Assembly (NCBI GenBank): GCA_017998575.1
Contig: JAGOCV010000024.1
Coordinates: 1 to 22,712 of the forward strand
Reading direction: 5' to 3'
From: Burkholderiaceae bacterium
GTDB taxonomy: Bacteria > Pseudomonadota > Gammaproteobacteria > Burkholderiales > Burkholderiaceae
Length of the DNA: 22,712 nucleotides
Shown: piece by piece, positions 8,487-18,269 of the stretch
Layout of the letters: the number at the start of each line of letters is the position of its first letter
Position numbering within the stretch: the first letter of the stretch is position 1
Program-made: the position numbers and the translations under genes
The notes under the pieces: model-generated
What the model was told of the DNA's origin: nothing
The model's input: the letters and a program-made list of their open reading frames with translations, nothing else
Databases searched by the model: none

Positions 8487-8515
8487 TGTTCCGATTCAGT
8501 TGGAAGAACGGAACA
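8487..8515 (-). repeat. Inverted repeat between tRNA-Pro and pilB
   Basis: A perfect 7-base inverted repeat (TGTTCCG at 8487-8493, CGGAACA at 8509-8515). On the minus strand the stem can be extended by three pairs (TTC with GAA) across a one-base bulge. It begins 14 bases after the 3' end of the tRNA gene, so it could terminate or help process the tRNA transcript. There is no immediate T run; a TTTT appears only about ten bases later. It could equally be a regulator site upstream of the pilB promoter. Confidence 0.4.
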
Positions 8516-8529
8516 AATACGTGAAAACA

Positions 8530-8606
8530 TGGTCGGGGTGAGAGGATTCGAACCTCCGGCCTCTACGTCCCGAACGTAGCGCTCTACCAGGCTAAGCTAC
8601 ACCCCG
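8530..8606 (-). tRNA. tRNA-Pro, anticodon CGG
   Basis: A complete 77-base cloverleaf on the minus strand. The acceptor stem CGGGGTG/CACCCCG pairs perfectly over seven bases, the D stem is GCTT/GAGC, the anticodon stem CTACG/CGTAG is perfect and encloses loop TTCGGGA, and the T arm GGAGG-TTCGAAT-CCTCT is standard. The anticodon CGG lies at 8572-8570 and reads the proline codon CCG; the G after it is the usual tRNA-Pro purine at position 37. The terminal CCA is encoded (8532-8530). It begins 33 bases after the ispB stop on the same strand, so it may be transcribed with ispB or from a promoter inside its end. Confidence 0.97.
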
Positions 8607-8639
8607 AAAGCTGCGCTGTGTCGTCGCTCTCCTGAAGAC

Positions 8640-9620
8640 TCAGGCGCGCCGCTCAAGCAGCTGAGCCGCTAATTGTAGCAGGGCATTTGTGTATTGATTG
8701 GGTGGCAGCACCGAAATTGCCGCGATCGCGCGCTCGGCCTGGGCCGCTGCGGCTTCCCGTGTGGCGTCGAGCGCGCCAGTCGAGCGGACGATCTCGACAA
8801 TATGCGGCAGTTCTTCCGCATTGCCGGTTTCGATCGCGCGGCGGATCAGGTCGCGTTGCTCCGGCGTGCCCCGTTGCATGGCGATGATCAGTGGCAACGT
8901 GGTCTTGCCCTCGCGCAGGTCGTCGCCCAGGTTCTTGCCGGTTTCTTCGGCGCTTCCGTGGTAATCGAGGACGTCGTCGATCACCTGGAAGGCCGTGCCG
9001 ATCGCCTGCCCGTACGTGGCGCATGCAGACTCGACTTGCGGCGAGGACCTGGCCAGTACCGCGGCGAGCCGCGTGCTCGCTTCGAACAGCTTGGCAGTTT
9101 TCGATTCGATGACGCGCAGGTAGCCGGCCTCGTCGAGCGACGGGTCATGCGTGTTCATCAACTGCAGCACTTCGCCTTCGGCCAGCACATTGGTGGCATC
9201 TGCGAGGATCTGCATGACGCGCATGTCGTTGGCGTCCAGCATCATCTGGAAGGCGCGCGAGTGCAGGAAGTCGCCCACCAGCACGCTGGCAGGGTTGCCG
9301 AAGGTTTCGTTGGCTGTTGCGCGCCCGCGACGCAGCGTGGAGGCGTCGACGACGTCATCGTGCAGCAGCGTGGCGGTGTGGATGAACTCGACCACGGCCG
9401 CCAGGTTGAAGCGTTGCTCCGAGGTGTTGCCCAGGGCGCCGGATACCAGCAGCAGCAGGGCCGGGCGCAACCGCTTGCCGCCTGCGGAAATGATGTAGCG
9501 CGCGACTTCGCCCACCAGCGGGACGCCGGAATCCAGTCGTTGGTCGATGACCGCGTCGACCTGCCGCATGTCTGCGGAGATCAGTTCAAGTGCTGCGGAA
9601 GTGCTGGAGGAAGAAGCCAA
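8640..9620 (-). CDS. ispB: Octaprenyl diphosphate synthase (long-chain polyprenyl synthase)
   Basis: Condenses farnesyl diphosphate with isopentenyl diphosphate to make the C40 side chain of ubiquinone. The 326-residue protein carries the family motifs in order: GGKRLRPAL (47-55), the first aspartate-rich motif DDVVD (88-92), GDFLHSRAF (116-124), and the second aspartate motif FQVIDDVLDY (211-220, Asp215/216/219). All are cytoplasmic all-helical prenyltransferase features. Exact chain length (C40 versus others) cannot be decided by eye. The gene is divergent from rplU, as ispB is in E. coli, and is followed by tRNA-Pro. Confidence 0.94.
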   Translation of the reverse strand: MASSSSTSAALELISADMRQVDAVIDQRLDSGVPLVGEVARYIISAGGKRLRPALLLLVSGALGNTSEQRFNLAAVVEFIHTATLLHDDVVDASTLRRGRATANETFGNPASVLVGDFLHSRAFQMMLDANDMRVMQILADATNVLAEGEVLQLMNTHDPSLDEAGYLRVIESKTAKLFEASTRLAAVLARSSPQVESACATYGQAIGTAFQVIDDVLDYHGSAEETGKNLGDDLREGKTTLPLIIAMQRGTPEQRDLIRRAIETGNAEELPHIVEIVRSTGALDATREAAAAQAERAIAAISVLPPNQYTNALLQLAAQLLERRA

Positions 9621-9663
9621 CGGTCGGGCGGTACAAATTGCCGGCTGGCGGCGGATCGGGCGG

Positions 9664-9669
9664 ATTATA
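9664..9669 (-). promoter_or_regulatory. Candidate -10 element of ispB
   Basis: A perfect TATAAT on the minus strand, 44 bases upstream of the ispB start codon, giving a leader of about 35-40 bases. I see no good -35 at 16-18 bases. It lies 63 bases from the equally perfect, oppositely directed TATAAT of rplU. Confidence 0.45.
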
Positions 9670-9709
9670 GGGAGCGGTCTGGTGCTAACCGGCCAGGAAA
9701 TGGCGCTTC

Positions 9710-9738
9710 ATGTTAGCGACTGCAAACAATGCTATAAT
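9710..9738 (+). promoter_or_regulatory. Promoter of rplU-rpmA
   Basis: A perfect TATAAT at 9733-9738 preceded by TGC (9730-9732), which makes an extended -10 element. A weak -35, ATGTTA at 9710-9715, lies 17 bases upstream and matches three of six positions. Extended -10 promoters tolerate poor -35 boxes. Transcription would start near 9744-9746, about 47 bases before the rplU ATG. Confidence 0.68.
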
Positions 9739-9743
9739 CTTGG

Positions 9744-9769
9744 GCTCTGCGGAAATTCGTCCGTGGAGC
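9744..9769 (+). promoter_or_regulatory. Stem-loop in the rplU 5' leader
   Basis: Bases 9744-9753 pair with 9760-9769 over all ten positions (eight Watson-Crick, two G-U) around a six-base loop AATTCG. The hairpin would start essentially at the predicted transcription start and end 22 bases before the rplU ATG, leaving the ribosome-binding region (GAGAGG) free. Ribosomal-protein operons are often controlled by leader structures that bind one product; whether this is one is inference. It could also simply protect the 5' end of an abundant mRNA. Confidence 0.5.
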
Positions 9770-9791
9770 TTCCAATTTCGAGAGGTCAAAC

Positions 9792-10103
9792 ATGTACGCG
9801 GTCATAAAAACCGGCGGCAAGCAGTATCGCGTTGCAGCCGGCGAGAAGATCAAGGTAGAACAGATTGCTGCGGACGTTGGCCAGGAAATCGTGATCGACC
9901 AGGTTCTTGCCATCGGCTCCGGTGGTGAACTCAAGGTGGGCACGCCCCTGGTGTCCGGTGCTACCGTCACGGCTACGGTCGTGGCCCATGGCAAACACGA
10001 CAAGGTGCGCATTTTCAAGATGCGTCGCCGCAAGCACTATCAGAAGCGCCAAGGTCACCGTCAGCAGTTCACCGAACTGCAAATCGGTGCCATCGCAGGC
10101 TAA
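9792..10103 (+). CDS. rplU: Large ribosomal subunit protein bL21
   Basis: A 103-residue basic protein beginning [14 protein letters not shown], the bL21 signature, with the central GTPLV segment and the basic [21 protein letters not shown] region that contacts 23S rRNA. Length equals that of E. coli L21. A GAGAGG precedes the ATG. It heads the rplU-rpmA pair, with rpmA starting 15 bases after its stop. Confidence 0.98.
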   Translation: MYAVIKTGGKQYRVAAGEKIKVEQIAADVGQEIVIDQVLAIGSGGELKVGTPLVSGATVTATVVAHGKHDKVRIFKMRRRKHYQKRQGHRQQFTELQIGAIAG

Positions 10104-10118
10104 CCAAGGAGTTCTGAC

Positions 10119-10379
10119 ATGGCACAGAAAAAAGGCGGCGGCTCTACGCGCAACGGGCGTGATTCCAAGCCCAAGATGCTCGGCGTGAAGGCTTTCGGCG
10201 GCGAATTGATCAGCGCAGGCTCGATCATCGTGCGTCAGCGCGGCACGCGTTTCCATGCAGGCACCAACGTCGGCGTGGGCAAGGACCACACGCTGTTCGC
10301 CCTCGTCGACGGCCACGTGTCGTTCGGCGTGAAGGGTGCGCTGAACAAGCATACGGTCAACATCACCCCTGCCGCCTGA
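10119..10379 (+). CDS. rpmA: Large ribosomal subunit protein bL27
   Basis: An 86-residue protein beginning [16 protein letters not shown], whose flexible basic N-terminus reaches the peptidyl-transferase centre, followed by [17 protein letters not shown] and [22 protein letters not shown], both diagnostic for bL27. A consensus AAGGAG (10106-10111) sits eight bases before the ATG. It begins directly with Met-Ala, so it lacks the cleaved N-terminal extension known from Firmicutes L27. It is followed by a strong terminator, closing the operon. Confidence 0.98.
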   Translation: MAQKKGGGSTRNGRDSKPKMLGVKAFGGELISAGSIIVRQRGTRFHAGTNVGVGKDHTLFALVDGHVSFGVKGALNKHTVNITPAA

Positions 10380-10404
10380 AGCGGCACGGCATCACGGCCG
10401 CACG

Positions 10405-10433
10405 AAGCCCTGCGTCTGGCGCAGGGCTTTTTT
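10405..10433 (+). terminator. Intrinsic terminator of rplU-rpmA
   Basis: A perfect 8-base-pair GC-rich stem (10407-10414 with 10420-10427), a five-base loop and six T immediately after; two upstream A can extend pairing into the T run. It begins 25 bases after the rpmA stop and is the clearest Rho-independent terminator in the window. Confidence 0.93.
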
Positions 10434-10461
10434 GTTGGTGCTGATGCTGCCTGGGGCAACC

Positions 10462-11547
<1,086 letters not shown>

Positions 11548-11556
11548 CCGCTGCCC

Positions 11557-12729
11557 ATGGAACTTTCCGAGCTTTCCCCCGTGCTGCGCGATGCGCGGCG
11601 CATCGTCGTCAAGGTCGGGTCCAGCCTGGTGACCAACGAAGGGCGAGGCCTGGACGAGGCGGCCATCGGTGAATGGTGTCGCCAGATGGCTGCGCTGATG
11701 CAGGCCGGCGCTTCGGCGGGACGCGAGGTCATCATGGTGTCGAGCGGCGCGATCGCCGAAGGCATGAAGCGTCTGGGCTGGACCTCGCGGCCGCGCGAAG
11801 TGCACGAACTCCAGGCCGCTGCCGCCGTGGGGCAGATGGGGCTGGCGCAGATGTACGAGAGCAAGCTGCGCGAGAACGGCTTGCGCAGTGCGCAGGTCCT
11901 GCTCACCCATGCCGATCTGGCCGACCGCGAGCGTTACCTGAACGCGCGATCCACCTTGCTCACGCTGCTGCGCATGAGTGTGGTGCCGGTCATCAACGAG
12001 AACGACACCGTCGTCAACGACGAGATCAAGTTCGGCGACAACGACACTCTGGGCGCGCTCGTTGCGAACCTGGTGGAGGCCGACCTGCTGGTGATCCTCA
12101 CCGACCAGAAGGGCCTGTACACCGCCGATCCGCGGCGCGATCCGTCAGCCGAGTTCGTGCACGAAGCCAAGGCTGGCGATGCCCGGCTCGAGGCCATGGC
12201 CGGTGGCGCGGGGTCCAGCATCGGCAGGGGCGGAATGATCACCAAGATCCTGGCTGCCAAGCGTGCGGCCGGCTCTGGAGCCTCGACGGTCATCGCCTGG
12301 GGACGCGAGCCGGACGCGTTGCTGCGGCTATCGCGGGGCGAGCGCATCGGTACGCTGCTCGTTGCGCAGACCCAGAAGAACCAGGCCCGCAAACAATGGA
12401 TTGCCGACCATCTTCAGCTGCGTGGTGCGGTGCGCGTGGATGCTGGTGCGGCAGCCAAGGTGCGCGACGAGGGCAAGAGCCTGCTGCCCATCGGCATGAC
12501 GGCGGTCGAGGGTGAGTTTGCGCGTGGTGACGTGATCGCCGTCCGCGGACCTGACGGTGAGGAAGTCGCACGAGGCCTTGCCAACTATTCCAGCGCGGAG
12601 GCCCGACTCGTATGCCGCCGCGCATCTTCGGAGTTCGAAGCGGTGCTCGGCTACGCAGCCGAGCCCGAAATGGTTCATCGTGACAACCTGGTGCTGACGC
12701 TCGTACGCTCAGCCGCCGCCTCTGCCTGA
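11557..12729 (+). CDS. proB: Glutamate 5-kinase
   Basis: First enzyme of proline synthesis, phosphorylating the gamma-carboxyl of glutamate. The 390-residue protein has an amino-acid kinase domain with VVKVGSSLV near residues 17-25, [20 protein letters not shown] and [13 protein letters not shown], then [13 protein letters not shown] and a C-terminal PUA domain (about 285-370). It is somewhat longer than the E. coli protein, mainly at the C-terminus. It begins nine bases after obgE and lacks its own clear ribosome-binding site, so it is probably coupled to obgE; proA is not adjacent. Feedback inhibition by proline is a family property, not visible here. Confidence 0.96.
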   Translation: MELSELSPVLRDARRIVVKVGSSLVTNEGRGLDEAAIGEWCRQMAALMQAGASAGREVIMVSSGAIAEGMKRLGWTSRPREVHELQAAAAVGQMGLAQMYESKLRENGLRSAQVLLTHADLADRERYLNARSTLLTLLRMSVVPVINENDTVVNDEIKFGDNDTLGALVANLVEADLLVILTDQKGLYTADPRRDPSAEFVHEAKAGDARLEAMAGGAGSSIGRGGMITKILAAKRAAGSGASTVIAWGREPDALLRLSRGERIGTLLVAQTQKNQARKQWIADHLQLRGAVRVDAGAAAKVRDEGKSLLPIGMTAVEGEFARGDVIAVRGPDGEEVARGLANYSSAEARLVCRRASSEFEAVLGYAAEPEMVHRDNLVLTLVRSAAASA

Positions 12730-12749
12730 GCCGACTGCCTGCTCAGGCA
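12723..12749. repeat. Inverted repeat between convergent proB and CNP1-like gene
   Basis: A perfect 9-base inverted repeat (12723-12731 with 12741-12749, nine-base loop) includes the proB stop codon and lies between two converging genes. Neither strand shows a T run after it, so it would be an imperfect, possibly bidirectional, terminator or an mRNA 3'-end stabiliser. Confidence 0.45.
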
Positions 12750-12757
12750 AGTTCGTC

Positions 12758-13270
12758 TCACAGCTGCGACGGGGGACTTTTCAGCGCGCGGATGATGGCT
12801 TGCGGTGAATTCTGAGCCGCCCGACCGTCGCACGCGCCCTGCCGGGCGAACTCCGCAGCATGATGCGAGGGCATGCGGTCACGCAGGCCACGCCATTCGG
12901 CCGACGCGCCGGAAGTCGTCGTCCAGCCGGATCCGCTGTTGTAGCGTGCGTAGGTGCGTACCTCACTCGTGTTGCAGCGGATGCCTTCGTACATTGCATT
13001 GACGACGCCGCTGTCGCTGGCGGCCATCATCACATAGCGCACCACGCCATCCGGCCCCACGCTCAGTGTCTGCGGGTCGACCGCGAATCTGAGCGAAAGG
13101 AACGCGGGCATCTCGATTGCGATGCCGCGCTTGAGGTCGAAGGCCGGCGGCGGCGGTACGTCGCCCTCCAGCCATTGGGGATCTGGATCGACCAATTGCG
13201 CTGCGGCCAAGCCAGACAGCAGGGGGAGGGTAACGGCCAGGAGTTTGCGGCGCAGCGACGTGAACTTCAT
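12758..13270 (-). CDS. CNP1-like family exported protein
   Basis: A 170-residue protein of the CNP1-like family, of unknown function and found mainly in betaproteobacteria. Residues 1-25 form a Sec signal peptide (basic start MKFTSLRRK, hydrophobic core, cleavage probably after AAA-Q). The mature start carries [13 protein letters not shown], the feature by which I recognise the family, then a predicted beta-rich domain with two cysteines (in RCNTSE and GACDGR). A periplasmic location is likely. Its ATG overlaps the rppH stop as ATGA, so translation is probably coupled to rppH. I cannot assign a role. Confidence 0.82.
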   Translation of the reverse strand: MKFTSLRRKLLAVTLPLLSGLAAAQLVDPDPQWLEGDVPPPPAFDLKRGIAIEMPAFLSLRFAVDPQTLSVGPDGVVRYVMMAASDSGVVNAMYEGIRCNTSEVRTYARYNSGSGWTTTSGASAEWRGLRDRMPSHHAAEFARQGACDGRAAQNSPQAIIRALKSPPSQL

Positions 13271-13869
13271 GGATTCGGATCGAAAGTGGCACCTGGCGGC
13301 AGTTCAAGGTGTGCGCGCATCGCGATGTCGTTGACCGATGCCGCTTCGGACTCGCGGCTCCGATTGCCGCCCCGCAGATAGCGGTTGCGATGATCTTGCC
13401 TGGGCAGATACCGTGACAGTTCTGTAAGGGCGAGTTCGTAAACACCACGCTTGAACTCGACCACCACGTCCAGCGGCACCCAGTAGTCGTTCCAGCGCCA
13501 CGCGTCGAACTCGGGGTGGTCGGTCGCGCGCAGGTTGAGATCCCAGTCCTGCCCGACGAGCTGCAGCAGGAACCAGATCTGTTTCTGTCCCTTGTAATGT
13601 CCGCGCGCGTCACGCCGGATATAGCGGTCTGGCACCTCGTAGCGCAACCAGTCGCGGGTCCGGGCCACGATGCGCACGTGCTCGGGCTGGAGGCCCACTT
13701 CCTCGTGCAGTTCGCGGAACATGGCCTGTTCGGGATTCTCTCCCCGATCGATGCCACCCTGCGGAAACTGCCAGGAATGCGTGCGTATGCGCTTGCCCCA
13801 GAAGACCTGGTTCTTCTGGTTGAGCAGGATGATGCCGACATTGGGTCGAAAGCCGTCCCGGTCGAGCAT
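13267..13869 (-). CDS. rppH: RNA pyrophosphohydrolase RppH
   Basis: Nudix hydrolase that removes pyrophosphate from the 5' end of triphosphorylated mRNA, triggering RNase E decay. The 200-residue protein starts [17 protein letters not shown], the RppH signature, and its Nudix box runs from about residue 38 to 60 ([20 protein letters not shown], then VGL). [10 protein letters not shown] and the segment [10 protein letters not shown] are also typical. The ATG at 13869 is preferred over an in-frame TTG two codons upstream. The C-terminal 30-40 residues extend beyond the E. coli protein and look disordered. It is divergent from proS, a common arrangement in betaproteobacteria. Confidence 0.95.
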   Translation of the reverse strand: MLDRDGFRPNVGIILLNQKNQVFWGKRIRTHSWQFPQGGIDRGENPEQAMFRELHEEVGLQPEHVRIVARTRDWLRYEVPDRYIRRDARGHYKGQKQIWFLLQLVGQDWDLNLRATDHPEFDAWRWNDYWVPLDVVVEFKRGVYELALTELSRYLPRQDHRNRYLRGGNRSRESEAASVNDIAMRAHLELPPGATFDPNP

Positions 13870-13898
13870 AATCAAACCCCAATTTTCAAACTGAGTCC

Positions 13899-13926
13899 AT
13901 TATGCACCGCGCCCCTCGCGCGGCAA
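13899..13926 (-). promoter_or_regulatory. Candidate promoter of rppH
   Basis: On the minus strand TTGCCG (13926-13921) and CATAAT (13904-13899) are spaced by 16 bases. The matches to the sigma-70 consensus are four and five of six. Transcription would start near 13892, about 23 bases before the rppH ATG. Confidence 0.5.
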
Positions 13927-13963
13927 GGCCGGTTTGCTCCTCCCCTCGTCCTGTGCATCGTCC

Positions 13964-15706
<1,743 letters not shown>

Positions 15707-15727
15707 TTCCGGAGCCGGCAAGGTCGA

Positions 15728-16387
15728 ATGACGATGGCAGCGCCGCACTCCGGCTTGCACAGGCGGCGATGGCTGGGCTGGGCTGCTGGCTCGGCCGCAC
15801 TTGGGGCGGCCAGCGCGCCCCTGCCCGTCTGGGCGGGGGCGCAGATCGAGGAGCCGCTGGCCGATTCCGTGCGTACCGCGCTGACCTCGGCCATCGCCAA
15901 CACGGCGCCGCCCGTGCCCGAGTTCTCGACCACTGAGGCACGTCTGTCCTATCTGCGCTGGCTGGGCGCGATGAGCGAACGGCTCAAGCGCCGCAAGCCC
16001 GACTGGGACGTGCGGCGCGAATTCCTCCAGACCGCGTGGTACGAGAGCCGCCGCGCCGGTCTCGACATCTCGCTGGTCATGGGCCTGATCCAGGTCGAAA
16101 GCGCATTCCGCAAGTTCGCGGTCAGCAGCGCAGGCGCGCGGGGCTATATGCAGGTCATGCCATTCTGGACGCGCGTGATCGGCAATGGCGATCCAAGCAG
16201 TCTGTTCCACATGCAGACCAACTTGCGCTTCGGTTGCGTGATCATGCGCCACTACCTCGACCGAGAGCGCGGCGATCTGTTCATGGCGCTGGGCCGCTAC
16301 AACGGCAGCCGCGGCCGCGCACCCTATCCCACGGCCGTGTTGCGCGCCAAGGCGCAGTGGGAGTTCAAGGACCCCCAGGCGTCCTGA
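15728..16387 (+). CDS. Lytic transglycosylase, SLT domain
   Basis: Periplasmic enzyme predicted to cleave peptidoglycan glycan strands, forming 1,6-anhydromuramyl ends. The 219-residue protein has an N-terminal export signal (about 1-38) whose HRRRWLG before a hydrophobic stretch resembles a twin-arginine signal, though a Sec signal is possible. The SLT fold (about 105-210) contains GLIQVESAFRKFAVSSAGARG with catalytic Glu124, then GYMQVMPFW and ALGRYNGSRG. An AAGG lies just before the ATG. It is probably transcribed with proS. Its last 23 bases overlap the end of the convergent paeA-like gene. Confidence 0.9.
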   Translation: MTMAAPHSGLHRRRWLGWAAGSAALGAASAPLPVWAGAQIEEPLADSVRTALTSAIANTAPPVPEFSTTEARLSYLRWLGAMSERLKRRKPDWDVRREFLQTAWYESRRAGLDISLVMGLIQVESAFRKFAVSSAGARGYMQVMPFWTRVIGNGDPSSLFHMQTNLRFGCVIMRHYLDRERGDLFMALGRYNGSRGRAPYPTAVLRAKAQWEFKDPQAS

Positions 16388-17702
16388 CCAACGAGGCCGG
16401 CGCGGCAGCAATGGCGGCGCCTTCGCGCGACACCATCACCTGGTCGATGCGATAGCTGTCGACATCGAGCACCTCGAAGCGCAGGCCGCTCCAGCTCACG
16501 CAATCGGTGCGCCGGGGCACGCGGCGCAGCATCACCATCAGAAAGCCGGCTAGCGTTTCGTACTCGTCCGCATGCGGCCATTCGTCCACGCCGAGCGCGC
16601 GCTGCACGTCCTGCATGGGTGTGGCGCCATCGATGAGCCACGAGTTCTCGTCGCGCCGCACGATGAGCTCTTCCTCCGGCGTCATCACCAGCTCGCCCAT
16701 CACCGTGCTCATCACGTCGTTGAGCGTGACGACACCGACGACCAGGCTGTACTCGTTGACGATGACCGCGAAATCCTCGTGCGCCTGGCGGAAGGCTTCC
16801 AGCACTTCGGCCAGCGTCAGGCGGTCGGGCACGACGAGGATCTTGCGCACGAGGTCATCGCTGCCCAGCGTGATGGGCTGGTTGTTGAGCGCGCGCTGGA
16901 ACAGGTCCTTGGCATCCACGTAGCCGACCACGTGATCGATGTTGCCCTCGCACACCGGATACGTCGAGAACGGCTCGGCCGCGATGCGGGCGCGAATCAC
17001 CTGGTCCGGGTCGTCCTTGAGGAAGTAGGCGATGCGGTCGCGCGGCGTCATGGCACTGCCCACGGTGCGCGTGTCGAGCTCGAACACGTTGGCGATCACC
17101 TGCTGCTCGGGCCGCGCCAGTACGCCAGCCTGGGCTCCCGCTTCGGTCAGCGCGAGGATGTCGTCGGAAGTGATGCGATCGTCGCGTGTGGACGGCAGGC
17201 CCAGCAGTTTGAACAGCAGGTCGGCCGCGTGGCTGTAGAGCCACACGAGGGGGCGCAGCACCGACATCAGCGTCCGCATCGGCACGATCACACGTACGGC
17301 CAGGTTCTCCGGGTTGGTCATGCCCAGCCGCTTGGGGAACAGGTCGGCGAACAGGATGAACAGCGAGGTGACGGCGAAGAACGACAGCAGGAAGCCGGCG
17401 GTGGCCGCGCGGCCGGGCGACAGCCAGATCGAGAAGAATTCGGTGAGGTACGGGCTGAGCGCGCCTTCGCCGACGATGCCGCCGAGGATGGACACCGCGT
17501 TGAGCCCGATCTGCACCACGGTGAAGTAGTGGCCCGGCTGTTCCTGCACGCGCATCACGCGTTCGGCGCGTGCATCGCCGTCGTCGGCCATCTGGCGCAG
17601 CCGCAGCCGCCGCGCCGCCGCCAGCGAGATCTCGGCGACCGAGAAGAAGGCGCTCGCGACGATCAGGAAGAGGATGACGATGAAGCTCTGCGTGAGGGTC
17701 AT
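16365..17702 (-). CDS. paeA: PaeA/YtfL-like CNNM transporter with CBS domains
   Basis: A 445-residue inner-membrane protein: a DUF21/CNNM membrane domain (about 1-190, hydrophobic segments at the N-terminus, near 60-80, 100-125 and 140-165), a CBS-domain pair (about 205-335) and a C-terminal CorC/HlyC domain (about 350-430). The sequence closely resembles E. coli YtfL (PaeA) as I remember it, in the segments FFSVAEISLAAARR, GHYFTVVQIGLNAV, FILFADLFPKR and EDFAVIVNEYSLVVGVVTLN. PaeA is reported as a cadaverine and putrescine exporter. Such proteins are often labelled hemolysin, which is misleading. The ATG at 17702 gives the family length; the frame stays open upstream without a conserved start. 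Confidence 0.85.
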   Translation of the reverse strand: MTLTQSFIVILFLIVASAFFSVAEISLAAARRLRLRQMADDGDARAERVMRVQEQPGHYFTVVQIGLNAVSILGGIVGEGALSPYLTEFFSIWLSPGRAATAGFLLSFFAVTSLFILFADLFPKRLGMTNPENLAVRVIVPMRTLMSVLRPLVWLYSHAADLLFKLLGLPSTRDDRITSDDILALTEAGAQAGVLARPEQQVIANVFELDTRTVGSAMTPRDRIAYFLKDDPDQVIRARIAAEPFSTYPVCEGNIDHVVGYVDAKDLFQRALNNQPITLGSDDLVRKILVVPDRLTLAEVLEAFRQAHEDFAVIVNEYSLVVGVVTLNDVMSTVMGELVMTPEEELIVRRDENSWLIDGATPMQDVQRALGVDEWPHADEYETLAGFLMVMLRRVPRRTDCVSWSGLRFEVLDVDSYRIDQVMVSREGAAIAAAPASLVRTPGGP

Positions 17703-17775
17703 GGGCTGATGCGGGCGCCGGTGGGGCGCGTCGAGTGTAGCCCTCGCGCAGGGTGCGGCGTGTTCGTGGCAACCC

Positions 17776-17804
17776 CGTATAAGGCGCGGCGCGCCTACGG
17801 ACAA
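17776..17804 (-). promoter_or_regulatory. Candidate paeA promoter with a palindrome in the spacer
   Basis: On the minus strand TTGTCC (17804-17799) and TATACG (17781-17776) are 17 bases apart, each matching the sigma-70 consensus at four positions. The spacer contains a perfect 15-base palindrome around one central base (17782-17796, AGGCGCG and CGCGCCT arms). A palindrome there would suit a dimeric repressor, but GC-rich DNA makes short palindromes common. Confidence 0.35.
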
Positions 17805-17857
17805 TAGCCTCTGCTGCCGCCCGTGCCTCTGATCCTGGGGCCGGCCTGGCAATGCAA

Positions 17858-17881
17858 ACGGCCCCGGAAGACCGGGGCCGT
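17858..17881 (-). terminator. Terminator of the hemA-prfA-prmC-grxD operon
   Basis: A perfect 10-base-pair stem, almost all G-C (17858-17867 with 17872-17881), and a four-base loop lie 26 bases after the grxD stop. On the minus strand the stem is followed by TTTGCATT, a short and interrupted T run. The outer flanks GCAATG and CATTGC can also pair. It is probably an intrinsic terminator. Confidence 0.72.
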
Positions 17882-17907
17882 CATTGCAACGTGCGGATGC
17901 CGAAGGC

Positions 17908-18234
17908 TCAGGCGGCCTTGTCCGCGAGCAGCTGCTGCAGCTCGCCGTTCTCGTACATCTCCATCATGATGTCCGAGCCGCCAACGAACTCGCCGTTCAC
18001 GTAGAGCTGTGGAATGGTGGGCCAGTTGCTGTATTCCTTGATGCCCTGGCGGATTTCGGCGTCGTCCAATACGTTCACGGTCTTGAGCGCGCGCGTGTCG
18101 ACGCCGCAGGCCTTGAGGATCTGGATGGCGCGGCCCGAGAAGCCGCACATGGGGAAGCTGGCGTTGCCCTTCATGAAGAGCAGGATGTCATTGCCTTTGA
18201 CGAGGGAATCGATGCGTTGCTGGGTGTCGCTCAT
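17908..18234 (-). CDS. grxD: Monothiol glutaredoxin GrxD
   Basis: A 108-residue monothiol glutaredoxin with the CGFS active site (Cys30 in [10 protein letters not shown]), followed by the [19 protein letters not shown] segment that binds glutathione. Family members hold a glutathione-ligated [2Fe-2S] cluster as a dimer, and deliver clusters or work with BolA. The ATG at 18234 is supported by AGGAG about seven bases upstream. It is the last gene of the hemA operon, 35 bases after prmC, and precedes a strong hairpin. Confidence 0.97.
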   Translation of the reverse strand: MSDTQQRIDSLVKGNDILLFMKGNASFPMCGFSGRAIQILKACGVDTRALKTVNVLDDAEIRQGIKEYSNWPTIPQLYVNGEFVGGSDIMMEMYENGELQQLLADKAA

Positions 18235-18269
18235 GGAAGTCTCCTGTGACAGCAGGGTGTTGGGTGCCA

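Noticed and set aside
8530..8606. tRNA gene as an integration site for a genomic island
   Set aside because: tRNA 3' ends are common attachment sites, but the DNA after the CCA leads straight into the pilB operon, with no integrase and no repeated tRNA end visible.
13907..13923. Short hairpin (6-base-pair stem, five-base loop) between rppH and proS
   Set aside because: Too short and GC-only to separate from chance in this DNA; it overlaps the putative rppH promoter and has no T run.
16365..17702. Hemolysin toxin
   Set aside because: The CNNM/CBS/CorC-HlyC layout is historically labelled hemolysin, but the protein is a membrane transporter family member close to YtfL/PaeA.
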